15,333 nt of DNA from contig SKMM01000234.1 of assembly GCA_007121055.1 (NCBI GenBank), positions 1-15,333 of the forward strand, written 5' to 3'. The notes under the pieces were generated by a model, which was given only the letters and a program-made list of their open reading frames with translations, was not told where the DNA came from and did not search any database. Below are positions 7,032 to 14,587 of the stretch, piece after piece; position 1 is the first letter of the stretch, and every line of letters begins with the position of its first letter. The stretch is from Paracoccaceae bacterium (lineage in GTDB: Bacteria; Pseudomonadota; Alphaproteobacteria; Rhodobacterales; Rhodobacteraceae). Both the position numbers and the translations under genes were made by a program.

Positions 7032-8054
7032 ATGGGCTACAGGATCGTCGTCGCCGGCGCCACGGGCAATGTGGGCCGCGAGATGCTCAACATCCTCGAC
7101 GAGCGGGAGTTTCCCGTGGACGAGATCGCCGTGCTTGCCTCGCGCCGCAGCCAGGGCACCGAGGTTAGCTTCGGCGACCGCACGCTGAAATGCCAGGACA
7201 TCGAGCAGTTCGACTTCGCGGGCTGGGACATGGCGCTGTTCGCCATCGGCTCGGACGCGACCAAGACCTACGCCCCGCGGGCGGCCAAGGCGGGCTGCGT
7301 GGTGATCGACAACTCTTCGCTCTACCGCATGGACCCCGACGTGCCGCTCGTGGTGCCCGAGGTGAACGCCGAGGCGGTGGACGGGTATGCCAGGAAGAAC
7401 ATCATCGCCAACCCCAACTGCTCCACCGCGCAGATGGTGGTGGCGCTGAAGCCGCTGCACGACCGCGCGCGGATCAAGCGGGTGGTCGTGGCGACCTACC
7501 AGTCGGTGTCCGGCGCGGGCAAATCCGGCATGGACGAGCTCTGGGACCAGACCAAGGCCATCTACAACCCCACCTCCGAGGTGCCGCCCAGGACCTTCCA
7601 GAAGCAAATCGCCTTCAACGTGATCCCGCATATCGACGTATTCATGGAGGATGGCTCGACCAAGGAAGAGTGGAAGATGGTGGCCGAGACCAAGAAGATC
7701 CTCGACCCCGCCATCAAGCTGTTTGCGACCTGCGTGCGTGTGCCGGTGTTCGTGGGCCACGCGGAGGCGCTGACCATCGAGTTTGAGGAGTTCCTCGACG
7801 AGGAGGAAGCGCGCGACATCCTGCGCGAGGCGCCCGGGATCATGGTCGTCGACAAGCGCGAGCCCGGCGGCTACGTCACGCCAGTGGAATGCGTGGGCGA
7901 TTTCGCCACCTTCGTCAGCCGCATCCGGCATGACCCGACCGTGGAGAACGGGCTGGCGCTGTGGTGCGTCTCGGACAACCTGCGCAAGGGCGCGGCGCTG
8001 AACGCGGTCCAGATCGCCGAGACGTTGGGCAAGCGCTGCCTGCGCAAAGGCTGA
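7032..8054 (+). CDS. asd: aspartate-semialdehyde dehydrogenase
   Basis: A 340-residue enzyme that reduces L-aspartyl-4-phosphate to aspartate-4-semialdehyde with NADPH. This is the branch point to lysine and diaminopimelate, threonine and methionine. The N-terminal Rossmann motif is VAGATGNVG (7-15). The catalytic cysteine is Cys130 in IANPNCSTAQM, and the acid/base histidine is His243 in CVRVPVFVGHAE. The motif SVSGAGKSGMDEL (158-170) is typical of the family. Length matches other proteobacterial Asd enzymes. AAGGAG stands about six bases before the ATG. A terminator-like stem with TTTT follows at 8125-8164, so this probably ends the ubiK-serB-asd run. Confidence 0.97.
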   Translation: MGYRIVVAGATGNVGREMLNILDEREFPVDEIAVLASRRSQGTEVSFGDRTLKCQDIEQFDFAGWDMALFAIGSDATKTYAPRAAKAGCVVIDNSSLYRMDPDVPLVVPEVNAEAVDGYARKNIIANPNCSTAQMVVALKPLHDRARIKRVVVATYQSVSGAGKSGMDELWDQTKAIYNPTSEVPPRTFQKQIAFNVIPHIDVFMEDGSTKEEWKMVAETKKILDPAIKLFATCVRVPVFVGHAEALTIEFEEFLDEEEARDILREAPGIMVVDKREPGGYVTPVECVGDFATFVSRIRHDPTVENGLALWCVSDNLRKGAALNAVQIAETLGKRCLRKG

Positions 8055-8089
8055 CCCTGCCGCACAGCGCCGGTAAGCGCGGGGCCATT

Positions 8090-8111
8090 GCGCGCACGGA
8101 GGCCTGCGCGC
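8090..8111 (+). terminator. perfect 7-bp hairpin after asd
   Basis: GCGCGCA (8090-8096) pairs exactly with TGCGCGC (8105-8111) around an 8-base loop, 36 bp after the asd stop. The pyrimidine-rich GTCTCTCT follows, but there is no real T-run, so it may be an auxiliary stem to the stronger candidate at 8125-8164. Confidence 0.3.
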
Positions 8112-8124
8112 GTCTCTCTGCGCA

Positions 8125-8164
8125 GCCTGGCCATTTTCCCGCGACCAGCTCGGGGCCGGCTTTT
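8125..8164 (+). terminator. candidate rho-independent terminator of asd
   Basis: GCCTGGCC (8125-8132) can pair with GGCCGGC (8154-8160) with one bulged T, giving seven GC pairs and a 21-base loop. TTTT follows immediately at 8161-8164. A smaller alternative stem, CCAGC/GCCGG (8145-8159, one mismatch), precedes the same T-run. It is the only T-tracted stem seen downstream of asd. Confidence 0.4.
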
Positions 8165-8195
8165 GACGTCCGTCCGGAACGCCATCGCGGACGTC
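8165..8195. repeat. 8-bp inverted repeat GACGTCCG/CGGACGTC
   Basis: GACGTCCG at 8165-8172 and CGGACGTC at 8188-8195 are exact reverse complements separated by 15 bp. Each arm contains the hexamer palindrome GACGTC, and the spacer holds another, TCCGGA. It could fold as RNA or bind a dimeric protein; no known consensus is recognised. Confidence 0.45.
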
Positions 8196-8204
8196 CGCGC
8201 CATG

Positions 8205-8242
8205 CCCTACGCAGGTCCCGCGAGAGGGCAGGCTCCCTACGC
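8205..8242. repeat. 8-bp direct repeat CCCTACGC
   Basis: Two identical copies of CCCTACGC occur at 8205-8212 and 8235-8242, exactly 30 bp apart (about three helical turns). No further copy was noticed nearby. Spacing would suit two operator sites on one helix face, but a chance match is possible. Confidence 0.3.
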
Positions 8243-8715
8243 GCGGTGTGGCCCCTGCCACGACCGAGTCCGGAGGATCACCGACGGTGGCCACCAGAGA
8301 ATCCCGGCGGGGGTTTCCACCGGAGACAGCTTCATAGCCGTCAACAGGTTTGCTTGCCGCCGCTTCCCGCACATCCCCGACGGACCTGTGGCAAGCGCCG
8401 GGCCGTAGCTGCTTACCTTCCGACAATGACACAGAAGGAGCCGCCCTGCATCGACACCGGCCGGGCGACCTGAAACGCACAGGGCGCCTGCGCCACCTTT
8501 ATTCGACGAAGGCTGCCGGCGCCCGAATGGGCTCAGAGCCGAGGACCCTCGAAACGGTGCGACCCTCAGGCGGTCCGCGGAGGAGCAGGATCGTCCGCGC
8601 ACCGTGGCCAATGCCATGCGGCCCGAAGCATGCAAACACCAGGTGCCGCTGCCGAGTCCAGCGCCCAACTCCTGCCTCAGGCAGAGCGGGGAGGGCAGCC
8701 GGCGGGGCGGGGCCC

Positions 8716-9078
8716 TCACGGGCCCAAGGCGTTTTTCAGGATCTCGATACGCCCAGCCCCGTCGACCAGCGCCACGTCGAAGCGCACGCGGCTGTTCTGG
8801 CCCTCGGGCAGGAAGTCCATGAACTCGGAAGCCGCGGCCTCGAGGCGGGCGATCTGGCGCTGCGAGATGCGCGCAGCCGCCTGGGCGAAGCTGCGGCTCT
8901 TCTTCACTTCGATGAAGACCACCTCGTCGCCGTCGCGGGCGATCAGGTCGATCTCACCGCCGCCGCCCCGCCAGCGTTCGGCCAGCAGTTCCTGCCCGAG
9001 CCGCATGCAATACGCCGCAACGCAGGCCTCGGCCGTAAGCCCGGCCCGATGGCTGACCGCCCCCCTGATCCGACGCAT
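8716..9078 (-). CDS. YraN family protein (UPF0102, endonuclease-like fold)
   Basis: A 120-residue UPF0102/YraN protein. The family has a PD-(D/E)XK-like nuclease fold, but its cellular function is not established. The diagnostic core is GGEIDLIARDGDEVVFIEVK (40-59), with Glu42, Asp44, Glu57 and Lys59 as the presumed active-site residues. The N-terminus RAGLTAEACVAAYCMRLG matches the usual G-x-x-AE helix. The ATG at 9076-9078 follows a GAGGGGG ribosome binding site, and the gene lies nine bases after the rsmI stop, so the two are surely cotranscribed. In E. coli rsmI, lpoA and yraN are also adjacent. The end at 8716 faces asd across a long gene-free gap. Confidence 0.93.
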   Translation of the reverse strand: MRRIRGAVSHRAGLTAEACVAAYCMRLGQELLAERWRGGGGEIDLIARDGDEVVFIEVKKSRSFAQAAARISQRQIARLEAAASEFMDFLPEGQNSRVRFDVALVDGAGRIEILKNALGP

Positions 9079-9087
9079 TCCACCCCC

Positions 9088-10071
9088 TCATTCATCCTGT
9101 GCACCGTCCGCCGCAATCCGAAGCGCTGCGTCATAGACCTGCCGGCGCGGCAAGCCCGTCGCCGCGGCCACGTCCACCACCGCCGCCTTGACCGACAACC
9201 GCTCCAGCCGGTCGCGCAACAACTCCTCCATCGTCTCGTCACCACCCGCAGGCTGCGCCGCGGGCCGGTCCACCACCAGCACCACTTCGCCCCGCAGACC
9301 CTCATGCACGCAGTCGGCGGCGAGGCTTGCGAGGGTCCCGCGCCGCACCTCCTCGAACCGCTTGGTCAGTTCGCGGCACAGCGCCGCCCGCCGCTCTCCG
9401 CCCCAGATCTCGCACAGATCCCCTAACAATCCCCCAACGCGCCGAGGGGATTCGTAGATCACCAGCGTGGCCGGCACCTCGGCCAGGCTGCGGGCCCAGT
9501 CGCGGCGGGCCCGCGGCTGGCTGGGGGGGAAGCCTGCGAACAGGAAGCGATCGCTGGGCAGCCCCGAGACACTGAGCGCGGTCAGAACCGCCGAGGCGCC
9601 GGGCGCGGCAATCACGCGGTGCCCCTCGGCGATGGCGGCCCGTGCCAGGGCATAGCCCGGATCGGCGACCAGCGGCGTGCCGGCTTCGCTGGCATAGGCC
9701 ACGCTCCGGGCCTCGGCCAGCAACGCCAGAATCCTCGGCCGCATCCGGTCTGCGTTGTGGTCATGGTATGCCAGCAGCGGACGGTCGCGCAGGCCGATGC
9801 CGTGCAGATCCAGCAGCCGGCGAAGGGTGCGGGTATCCTCGGCCGCCAGCACATCCGCCGCACCCAGCGTATCGAGCGCGCGCAAGGTGATGTCGCGGGC
9901 CGCGCCAATGGGCGTCGCGACAAGGTGCAGCGCGGGCTCGAGCGCGGCCCCTTGCGCTGTGTCGCGCGCGGCGGTCTCGGCGGGCGGCGTAGACGAAGTT
10001 GCCTCAGGCGGCGGGGCGGGGATCCGGGGCTTCGGGGCGATGGGGCGGGATCGGGGCGGCCTTCGGCGCAT
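9088..10071 (-). CDS. rsmI: 16S rRNA (cytidine-1402-2'-O)-methyltransferase RsmI
   Basis: A 327-residue enzyme that 2'-O-methylates C1402 of 16S rRNA in the ribosomal decoding centre, using SAM. The tetrapyrrole-methylase-type fold begins near residue 48 with LHLVATPIG. It continues with AEDTRTLRRLLDLHGI, the YHDHN segment, SEAGTPLVADPGYAL and the SAM loop APGASAVLTALSVSGLPSDRF. The first 45 residues are an arginine- and then proline/alanine-rich extension (MRRRPPRSRP at the start). The ATG at 10071 is supported by AGAGG eight bases upstream. An in-frame start 37 codons further upstream would run through the divergent promoter region and is rejected. The usual SDAGTP motif reads SEAGTP here. 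It is operonic with yraN and divergent from the lipoprotein gene. Confidence 0.94.
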   Translation of the reverse strand: MRRRPPRSRPIAPKPRIPAPPPEATSSTPPAETAARDTAQGAALEPALHLVATPIGAARDITLRALDTLGAADVLAAEDTRTLRRLLDLHGIGLRDRPLLAYHDHNADRMRPRILALLAEARSVAYASEAGTPLVADPGYALARAAIAEGHRVIAAPGASAVLTALSVSGLPSDRFLFAGFPPSQPRARRDWARSLAEVPATLVIYESPRRVGGLLGDLCEIWGGERRAALCRELTKRFEEVRRGTLASLAADCVHEGLRGEVVLVVDRPAAQPAGGDETMEELLRDRLERLSVKAAVVDVAAATGLPRRQVYDAALRIAADGAQDE

Positions 10072-10120
10072 TGCGGAAACCTCTTCGCGCGGGCGAGCTG
10101 TGGCGATCCTGCGGCGTCCG

Positions 10121-10149
10121 TTTACTTGGCCGACCCGGCCGCGTAAGGT
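10121..10149 (+). promoter_or_regulatory. possible promoter for the lipoprotein-glnD unit
   Basis: In the 130-bp divergent region, TTTACT (10121-10126) and TAAGGT (10144-10149) are spaced 17 bp apart and match the sigma-70 hexamers at four and three positions. The start codon follows 52 bp later. The match is weak, and alphaproteobacterial promoters are poorly defined, so this is tentative. Confidence 0.22.
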
Positions 10150-10201
10150 TTCCTCAGAGGGCCGCGGCACCGTCGGCCCCATCCGTCAAGGAGGTTTAGG
10201 T

Positions 10202-11401
10202 ATGGTGACCGTCTTTACCGCGCTGCGCAAGACCGCGGCCTTCGCCAGCCTGCGGCAGTTCGCACTCGCGATGACGGCTTTGGGGCTAGCCGCGGCCTGT
10301 GAACCGATCGCCACGACCACGGGCCCCGCGGGCCCAAGGGTTTCCGCCGACCAGCCCGTTCAGGTGGCGCTGCTGGTCCCGGGCGGGTCCGGGCAGCAAG
10401 GCGACGCGGCGCTTGCAGCCAGCCTCGAGAACGCCGCGCGCATGGCGGTGGCCGATCTGGGCACGAACCGTATCGACCTGCGTGTCTACAGCACCGGAGG
10501 GGACCCGCAGCGTGCCGCAAGCCAGGCCGTCACGGCCGTCAACGAGGGTGCGCAGATCATCCTCGGCCCGGTCTTTGCCGAATCAGCGCGCGCGGCCGGC
10601 AATGCGGTGGCCGGCACCGGCGTCAGCGTGCTGAGCTTCTCCAACAACACGCGCGTGGCCGGCGGCAATGTCTTCGTCCTCGGCCCGACCTTCGACACTG
10701 CCGCCCGGCGGCTCGCGGCCTATGCCGTGTCGCGCGACAAGCGCCGGTTCCTGACAGTAGCCGAGCGGAACCTGTCGGGGGAGGTCGGCCGCGCCGCCAT
10801 CGACGGCGCGGTGGCGCGTGCCGGAGGGCAGATGGCGGGGGTGGAGACCTTCGACTTCTCGCAACAGGGGGTCGTGGACGCGGTGCCGCGCATCGCCGAA
10901 ACGGCGCGCTCGGGCGGGGCCGATGCACTGTTCTTCACCTCCAACACCGCAGGCGCGCTGCCGCTGCTCGTGCAACTCCTGCCGGAAAACCGTGCGGGGC
11001 CCGACCGGTTCCAGTACATCGGGCTGGCGCGCTGGGACATCCCGGCCGCGATCCTCGACCTGCCGGGCGTGCAGGGAGCGTGGTTCGCGATGCCCGACCC
11101 GGCCCTGACCCGGCAGTTCAACCGCCGCTACGCCGACGCCCACGGCAGCGACCCCCACCCCATCGCGGGGCTCGCCTATGACGGCATTGCCGCCATCGGT
11201 GCACTGCTGCGCTCGGGCCGACCCGACGCGCTGAGCCGCGCCGCCCTGACCCAGTCGCAGGGCTTTGCCGGCGTGTCCGGCGCGTTCCGCCTGCTCCCCG
11301 ATGGGACCAACGAACGTGGGCTGGCCGTGGCCGAGATCCGCGACCGCGAGGTGATCGTCATTGACCCCGCCCCCCGCAGCTTCGCAGGCCCGGGCTTCTG
11401 A
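10202..11401 (+). CDS. lipoprotein, penicillin-binding protein activator (LpoA-like, periplasmic-binding fold)
   Basis: A 399-residue predicted lipoprotein. A signal peptide with Arg/Lys at 9-10 and 18 and a hydrophobic core ends in the lipobox LAAAC, so Cys33 would be lipidated by Lgt and become the mature N-terminus. The rest resembles a type 1 periplasmic-binding fold: VQVALLVPGGS, then ENAARMAVADL, VNEGAQIILGPVFAES and SFSNNTRVAGGNVF. This is the architecture of the C-terminal domain of E. coli LpoA, the activator of PBP1A. The N-terminal repeat domain of E. coli LpoA is missing, which agrees with the shorter length. AAGGAGG lies seven bases before the ATG. Divergence from rsmI-yraN repeats the E. 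coli rsmI/lpoA/yraN neighbourhood and supports the call. PBP activation itself is inferred; ligand binding is an alternative. The 3' end overlaps glnD by 41 bases. Confidence 0.85.
   Translation: MVTVFTALRKTAAFASLRQFALAMTALGLAAACEPIATTTGPAGPRVSADQPVQVALLVPGGSGQQGDAALAASLENAARMAVADLGTNRIDLRVYSTGGDPQRAASQAVTAVNEGAQIILGPVFAESARAAGNAVAGTGVSVLSFSNNTRVAGGNVFVLGPTFDTAARRLAAYAVSRDKRRFLTVAERNLSGEVGRAAIDGAVARAGGQMAGVETFDFSQQGVVDAVPRIAETARSGGADALFFTSNTAGALPLLVQLLPENRAGPDRFQYIGLARWDIPAAILDLPGVQGAWFAMPDPALTRQFNRRYADAHGSDPHPIAGLAYDGIAAIGALLRSGRPDALSRAALTQSQGFAGVSGAFRLLPDGTNERGLAVAEIRDREVIVIDPAPRSFAGPGF
11348..11354 (+). promoter_or_regulatory. ribosome binding site deciding the glnD TTG start
   Basis: GAGGTGA at 11348-11354 is a full match to the anti-Shine-Dalgarno sequence and stands six bases before TTG at 11361. 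It lies inside the 3' end of the lipoprotein gene. The frame is closed by TGA at 11352-11354, so TTG is the only usable upstream start; the next GTG candidates come about 70 codons later. Confidence 0.6.
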
Positions 11402-14213
11402 GCCCGGCCCGGGAGCGCTCGCAGACCCCCCGATCCTGCCCGCGCGCGAGATCCTCGACGCGGAGGCACTGGCCCACAGGCTGGAGGCGGCGGTCGCCGC
11501 CCAGCGCCCGCCCCCGGCCGAAGGCGCCCGGCGCGAGGACCGGGACGACGCCGAGACCCGCCGTGCGGTGCGCCAGGCGGTGCTGGCCGAGTTGGCGGCC
11601 GCGCGGGAGGCCGGATGCGAGGCCCTGCGCAGGGCCTTTGCCGAGCGTCCCCTGGCCGCACGGGAACTGGTGCTGGGACAGACGATCCTCACCGACGGGC
11701 TGGTGACGGCGGCCTTCGACGTGGCCCGGCGCCACCTGCATCCGCTGGCCAACCCCACCGAATACGAAAGGCTGACCCTCATCGCCGTGGGCGGATACGG
11801 CCGGGCCGAGATGGCGCCGCATTCCGATGTGGACCTGTTGTTCGTCACGCCCTGGAAGGTCACCGGCTGGGCCGAGAGCGTCATTGAAAGCACGCTGTAC
11901 CTGCTGTGGGACCTCAAGCTGAAGGTGGGCCACGCCACCCGGACCGTGCTCGACTGCATCCGGCTCGGCCGCGACGACATGACCATCCGCACCGCCCTTC
12001 TGGAACACCGTTTCCTCTCCGGCGAAGCGGGGCTGGCGGCCGAGCTCAAGCGCGGGCTCTGGGACGATCTGTTCGCGGGCACGGAGCGGGAGTTCATCGA
12101 GGCCAAGCTTGCCGAACGCGCGGTCCGCCACAGCCGCCAGGGCGGGCAACGCTATTTGCTGGAGCCCAATGTGAAGGAGGGCAAGGGCGGCCTGCGCGAC
12201 CTCCAGACGCTCTACTGGATCGCCAAGTACATCCACCGGGTCGACGCCGCCGCCGACCTCGTACCCCTGGGCATGTTCACCGCCGAGGAATACGCAAGCT
12301 TCCGCGCCGCCGAGACCTTCCTGTGGGCCGTGCGCTGCCACCTCCACCTGATCGCGAACCGGGCCGCCGACCAGCTCACCTTCGACCTGCAGGTCGAGGT
12401 GGCCGAGCGCATGGGCTACACCGACCACGGCGGCCGCCGGGCGGTGGAGCACTTCATGCAGGATTATTTCCGCCACGCCACCCGTGTGGGCGAACTCACG
12501 CGGATATTCCTCACCGGGCTCGAAGCGGCGCATGTCAAGCAGGCGCCGGCCCTGATGCGCCTGCTCAAACGCCGCCGCCGCGTGCGTGCGGGCTATGTCG
12601 AACGCCAGGGCCGGCTGGCCGTGGCCGATGCCGGAGCGTTCCTAGAGGACCCGCTGAACCTGCTGCGCATCTTCGAAGAAGCGTTGCGCACCGGGCTCTT
12701 GCTGCATCCCGACGCGATGCGTCTTATCGCCGCGAGCCTGCACCGGTTCGATGCGGCCCTGCGCGAGAACCCCGAGGCAAACCGCATCTTCCTCGACATG
12801 CTGCTGCGGCATGGCAACCCGGAACGGGCGCTCAGGCGGATGAACGAACTGGGCGTGCTCGGCGCATTCATCCCCGAATTCGGGCGCATCGTTGCGATGA
12901 TGCAGTTCAACGTCTACCACCACTACACGGTGGACGAACACACCATCCAGTGCATTTCCGTGCTGGCGCAGCTCGAACGCGGGGAACTTACCGAGACGCT
13001 GCCCATCGCCACCCGCATCCTTGAGGACGGCATCAACCGGCGGGTCCTCTACGTGGCGCTCCTGCTCCACGACATCGGCAAGGGCGGCACCGAGGACCAC
13101 GCGGTGGCCGGCGCCAGGATCGCGCGGCGGCTGGCGCCGCGGCTGGGCCTGAACGCGGAGGAGGCCGAGACGGTGGAGTGGCTCGTGCGCTACCACCTGC
13201 TGATGTCCGACATGGCACAGAAGCGCGACCTCGCCGACCCGCGCACGGTGCGCGACTTCGCAAAGGCGGTGCGGACGCGCAAGCGCCTGGATCTGCTGAC
13301 AGTCCTGACGGTCTGCGACATCCGCGGCGTCGGCCCCGGAACCTGGAACAACTGGAAGGCCATGCTGCTGCGCCAGCTCTACCGCCAGACCTCCGAGGCG
13401 CTGGAGACCGGGCTGGAGGACCTCAACCGCGAAAAGCGCGAGAGCGAGGCCAAGCGCGCCCTGCGCCGGGCGCTGAAGGACTGGAGCCGGGCCGACCTGC
13501 GCGCCGAGACCGCGCGGCATTACGGCCCCTACTGGCAGGGCCTGCCCACCGAGACGCATGTGCTCTTTGCAAAGCTGCTGCGCGACATCGGCACCGACGA
13601 GATCCGCATCGACCTGACCCTGGACGAGGGCCGCGACGCCACCCGCGCCTGCTTTGCGCTGTCTGACCACCCGGGCGCCTTTTCCCGCCTCGCCGGCGCA
13701 TTGGCGCTGGTCGGCGCCAACGTCGTGGACGCCCGCACCTACACCTCCAAGGATGGCTTCGCCACGGCGGTGTTCTGGATCCAGGACGCCGACGGCCACC
13801 CCTACGAGGCCACCCGCCTGCCCCGCCTGCGCAAGATGATCGCCCGCACCTTTGCCGGAGAGGTGGTGGCCGGCGATGCACTGCAATCCCGAGACAAGCT
13901 CAAGCGCCGCGAGCGGCCCTTCCGCATCCCCACCTCGATCACGTTCGACAACGAGGGGTCGGACCTCTACACGCTCATCGAGGTCGACACCCGCGACCGC
14001 CCGGGCCTTCTCTACGACCTTACCCGGACGCTGGCGGAATCGAACATCCAGATCGCCTCGGCGGTGGTCGCGACCTTCGGAATGCAGGCCGTGGATACCT
14101 TCTATGTCAAGGACATGTTCGGCCTGAAACTCCACGCCCGCGCCCGCCAGGAAGCACTGGAACGCAAGCTCCGCGCCGCCATCGCCACCGGCGCCGAACG
14201 CGCGGCCCGCTGA
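11361..14213 (+). CDS. glnD: bifunctional PII uridylyltransferase/uridylyl-removing enzyme GlnD
   Basis: A 950-residue nitrogen sensor (890 in E. coli). It uridylylates PII proteins (GlnB/GlnK) when glutamine is low and removes UMP when glutamine is high, so steering glutamine synthetase and the Ntr response. Domains in order: nucleotidyltransferase with VGGYGRAEM (143-151) and HSDVDLLF (Asp156, Asp158); the linked helical region; an HD domain with His527 (TVDEHT) and LLHDIGKG (His570, Asp571) for deuridylylation; and two ACT domains starting near 765 (FALSDHPGAFSRLAGAL) and 872 (LIEVDTRDRPGLLYDL) for glutamine sensing. The start is TTG at 11361, supported by GAGGTGA six bases before. The first 41 bases overlap the upstream lipoprotein gene, so translation is likely coupled. 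All catalytic motifs are intact. Confidence 0.96.
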   Translation: MTPPPAASQARASEPGPGALADPPILPAREILDAEALAHRLEAAVAAQRPPPAEGARREDRDDAETRRAVRQAVLAELAAAREAGCEALRRAFAERPLAARELVLGQTILTDGLVTAAFDVARRHLHPLANPTEYERLTLIAVGGYGRAEMAPHSDVDLLFVTPWKVTGWAESVIESTLYLLWDLKLKVGHATRTVLDCIRLGRDDMTIRTALLEHRFLSGEAGLAAELKRGLWDDLFAGTEREFIEAKLAERAVRHSRQGGQRYLLEPNVKEGKGGLRDLQTLYWIAKYIHRVDAAADLVPLGMFTAEEYASFRAAETFLWAVRCHLHLIANRAADQLTFDLQVEVAERMGYTDHGGRRAVEHFMQDYFRHATRVGELTRIFLTGLEAAHVKQAPALMRLLKRRRRVRAGYVERQGRLAVADAGAFLEDPLNLLRIFEEALRTGLLLHPDAMRLIAASLHRFDAALRENPEANRIFLDMLLRHGNPERALRRMNELGVLGAFIPEFGRIVAMMQFNVYHHYTVDEHTIQCISVLAQLERGELTETLPIATRILEDGINRRVLYVALLLHDIGKGGTEDHAVAGARIARRLAPRLGLNAEEAETVEWLVRYHLLMSDMAQKRDLADPRTVRDFAKAVRTRKRLDLLTVLTVCDIRGVGPGTWNNWKAMLLRQLYRQTSEALETGLEDLNREKRESEAKRALRRALKDWSRADLRAETARHYGPYWQGLPTETHVLFAKLLRDIGTDEIRIDLTLDEGRDATRACFALSDHPGAFSRLAGALALVGANVVDARTYTSKDGFATAVFWIQDADGHPYEATRLPRLRKMIARTFAGEVVAGDALQSRDKLKRRERPFRIPTSITFDNEGSDLYTLIEVDTRDRPGLLYDLTRTLAESNIQIASAVVATFGMQAVDTFYVKDMFGLKLHARARQEALERKLRAAIATGAERAAR

Positions 14214-14587
14214 ACTCCGGCGACCGGCACCCTCCCCCGGAAGAGGGCCGAGTGGAGAAAAGGACCACCGGATCCAGCGGAGGGTCGTCACCCAACCCCA
14301 AGGTCAGCGAGGACTGACAATTGAACGGGTGAGTCTGACCAACCTAGCCAGCCGCATCGGCCCCGCCCGCCTCGACGAGTGGCAGCCCCGGGCCTGACCG
14401 CATGCGATGCACGCGCCGCGGGGACGAGGCTTCCGATCGCGCGCGCGAGGACCAGGCCCCGCCTTCGTTGGTTGACCATGCGGATCAGGTGTCAATCAGC
14501 ACTGCAACGGAACCCCTTCGGGGCCGGCGCCCGGTCTCGCTGCGGCGTGGGCATGCGTTGGGACGATCACGCACTTCACGCCGATGA
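14214..14587. other. 374-bp gap between convergent glnD and cueR, no gene recognised
   Basis: Short frames here (for example 14402-14587 on plus) have no ribosome binding site or recognisable product. Weak dyads are present: CCCTC/GAGGG at 14230-14247 shortly after the glnD stop, GGGT/ACCC at 14282-14293, and CCCC/GGGG around TTC at 14513-14523. None has a T-run, so terminators are unproven. No insertion-sequence ends, tRNA or att-like duplication could be identified. The gap separates the core block from the copper genes and is a plausible junction. Confidence 0.5.

Larger units (their letters stand above)
8055..8715. other. 661-bp stretch without a convincing gene, rich in hairpins and repeats
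   Basis: Open frames here (for instance 8088-8408 on plus, 8237-8719 on minus) match no family I recognise and lack usable start signals. The minus frame uses many AT-ending codons in its middle, unlike the neighbours. The segment carries at least six strong dyads or repeats: stems at 8090-8111, 8125-8160, 8165-8195, 8248-8261 and 8304-8323, a 10-bp palindrome GGTGGCCACC at 8286-8295, and an 8-bp direct repeat at 8205 and 8235. It lies between the convergent asd and yraN genes, so it should contain their terminators. A structured RNA, a decayed mobile element or a remnant of lost DNA are all possible. Confidence 0.6.

Noticed and set aside
8151..8160. Eleven bases (TCGGGGCCGGC) shared with 14518-14528, considered as a dispersed repeat
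   Set aside because: Purely GC-rich and short, with no similarity in the flanks; expected by chance at this base composition.
8088..8408. 106-codon plus-strand frame after asd
   Set aside because: No ribosome binding site, no recognised motif, crosses several strong inverted repeats and the putative asd terminator.
8350..9426. Plus-strand frame of 358 codons opposite yraN and rsmI
   Set aside because: It is antisense to two confident genes and its translation is typical of GC-rich shadow frames without any domain.
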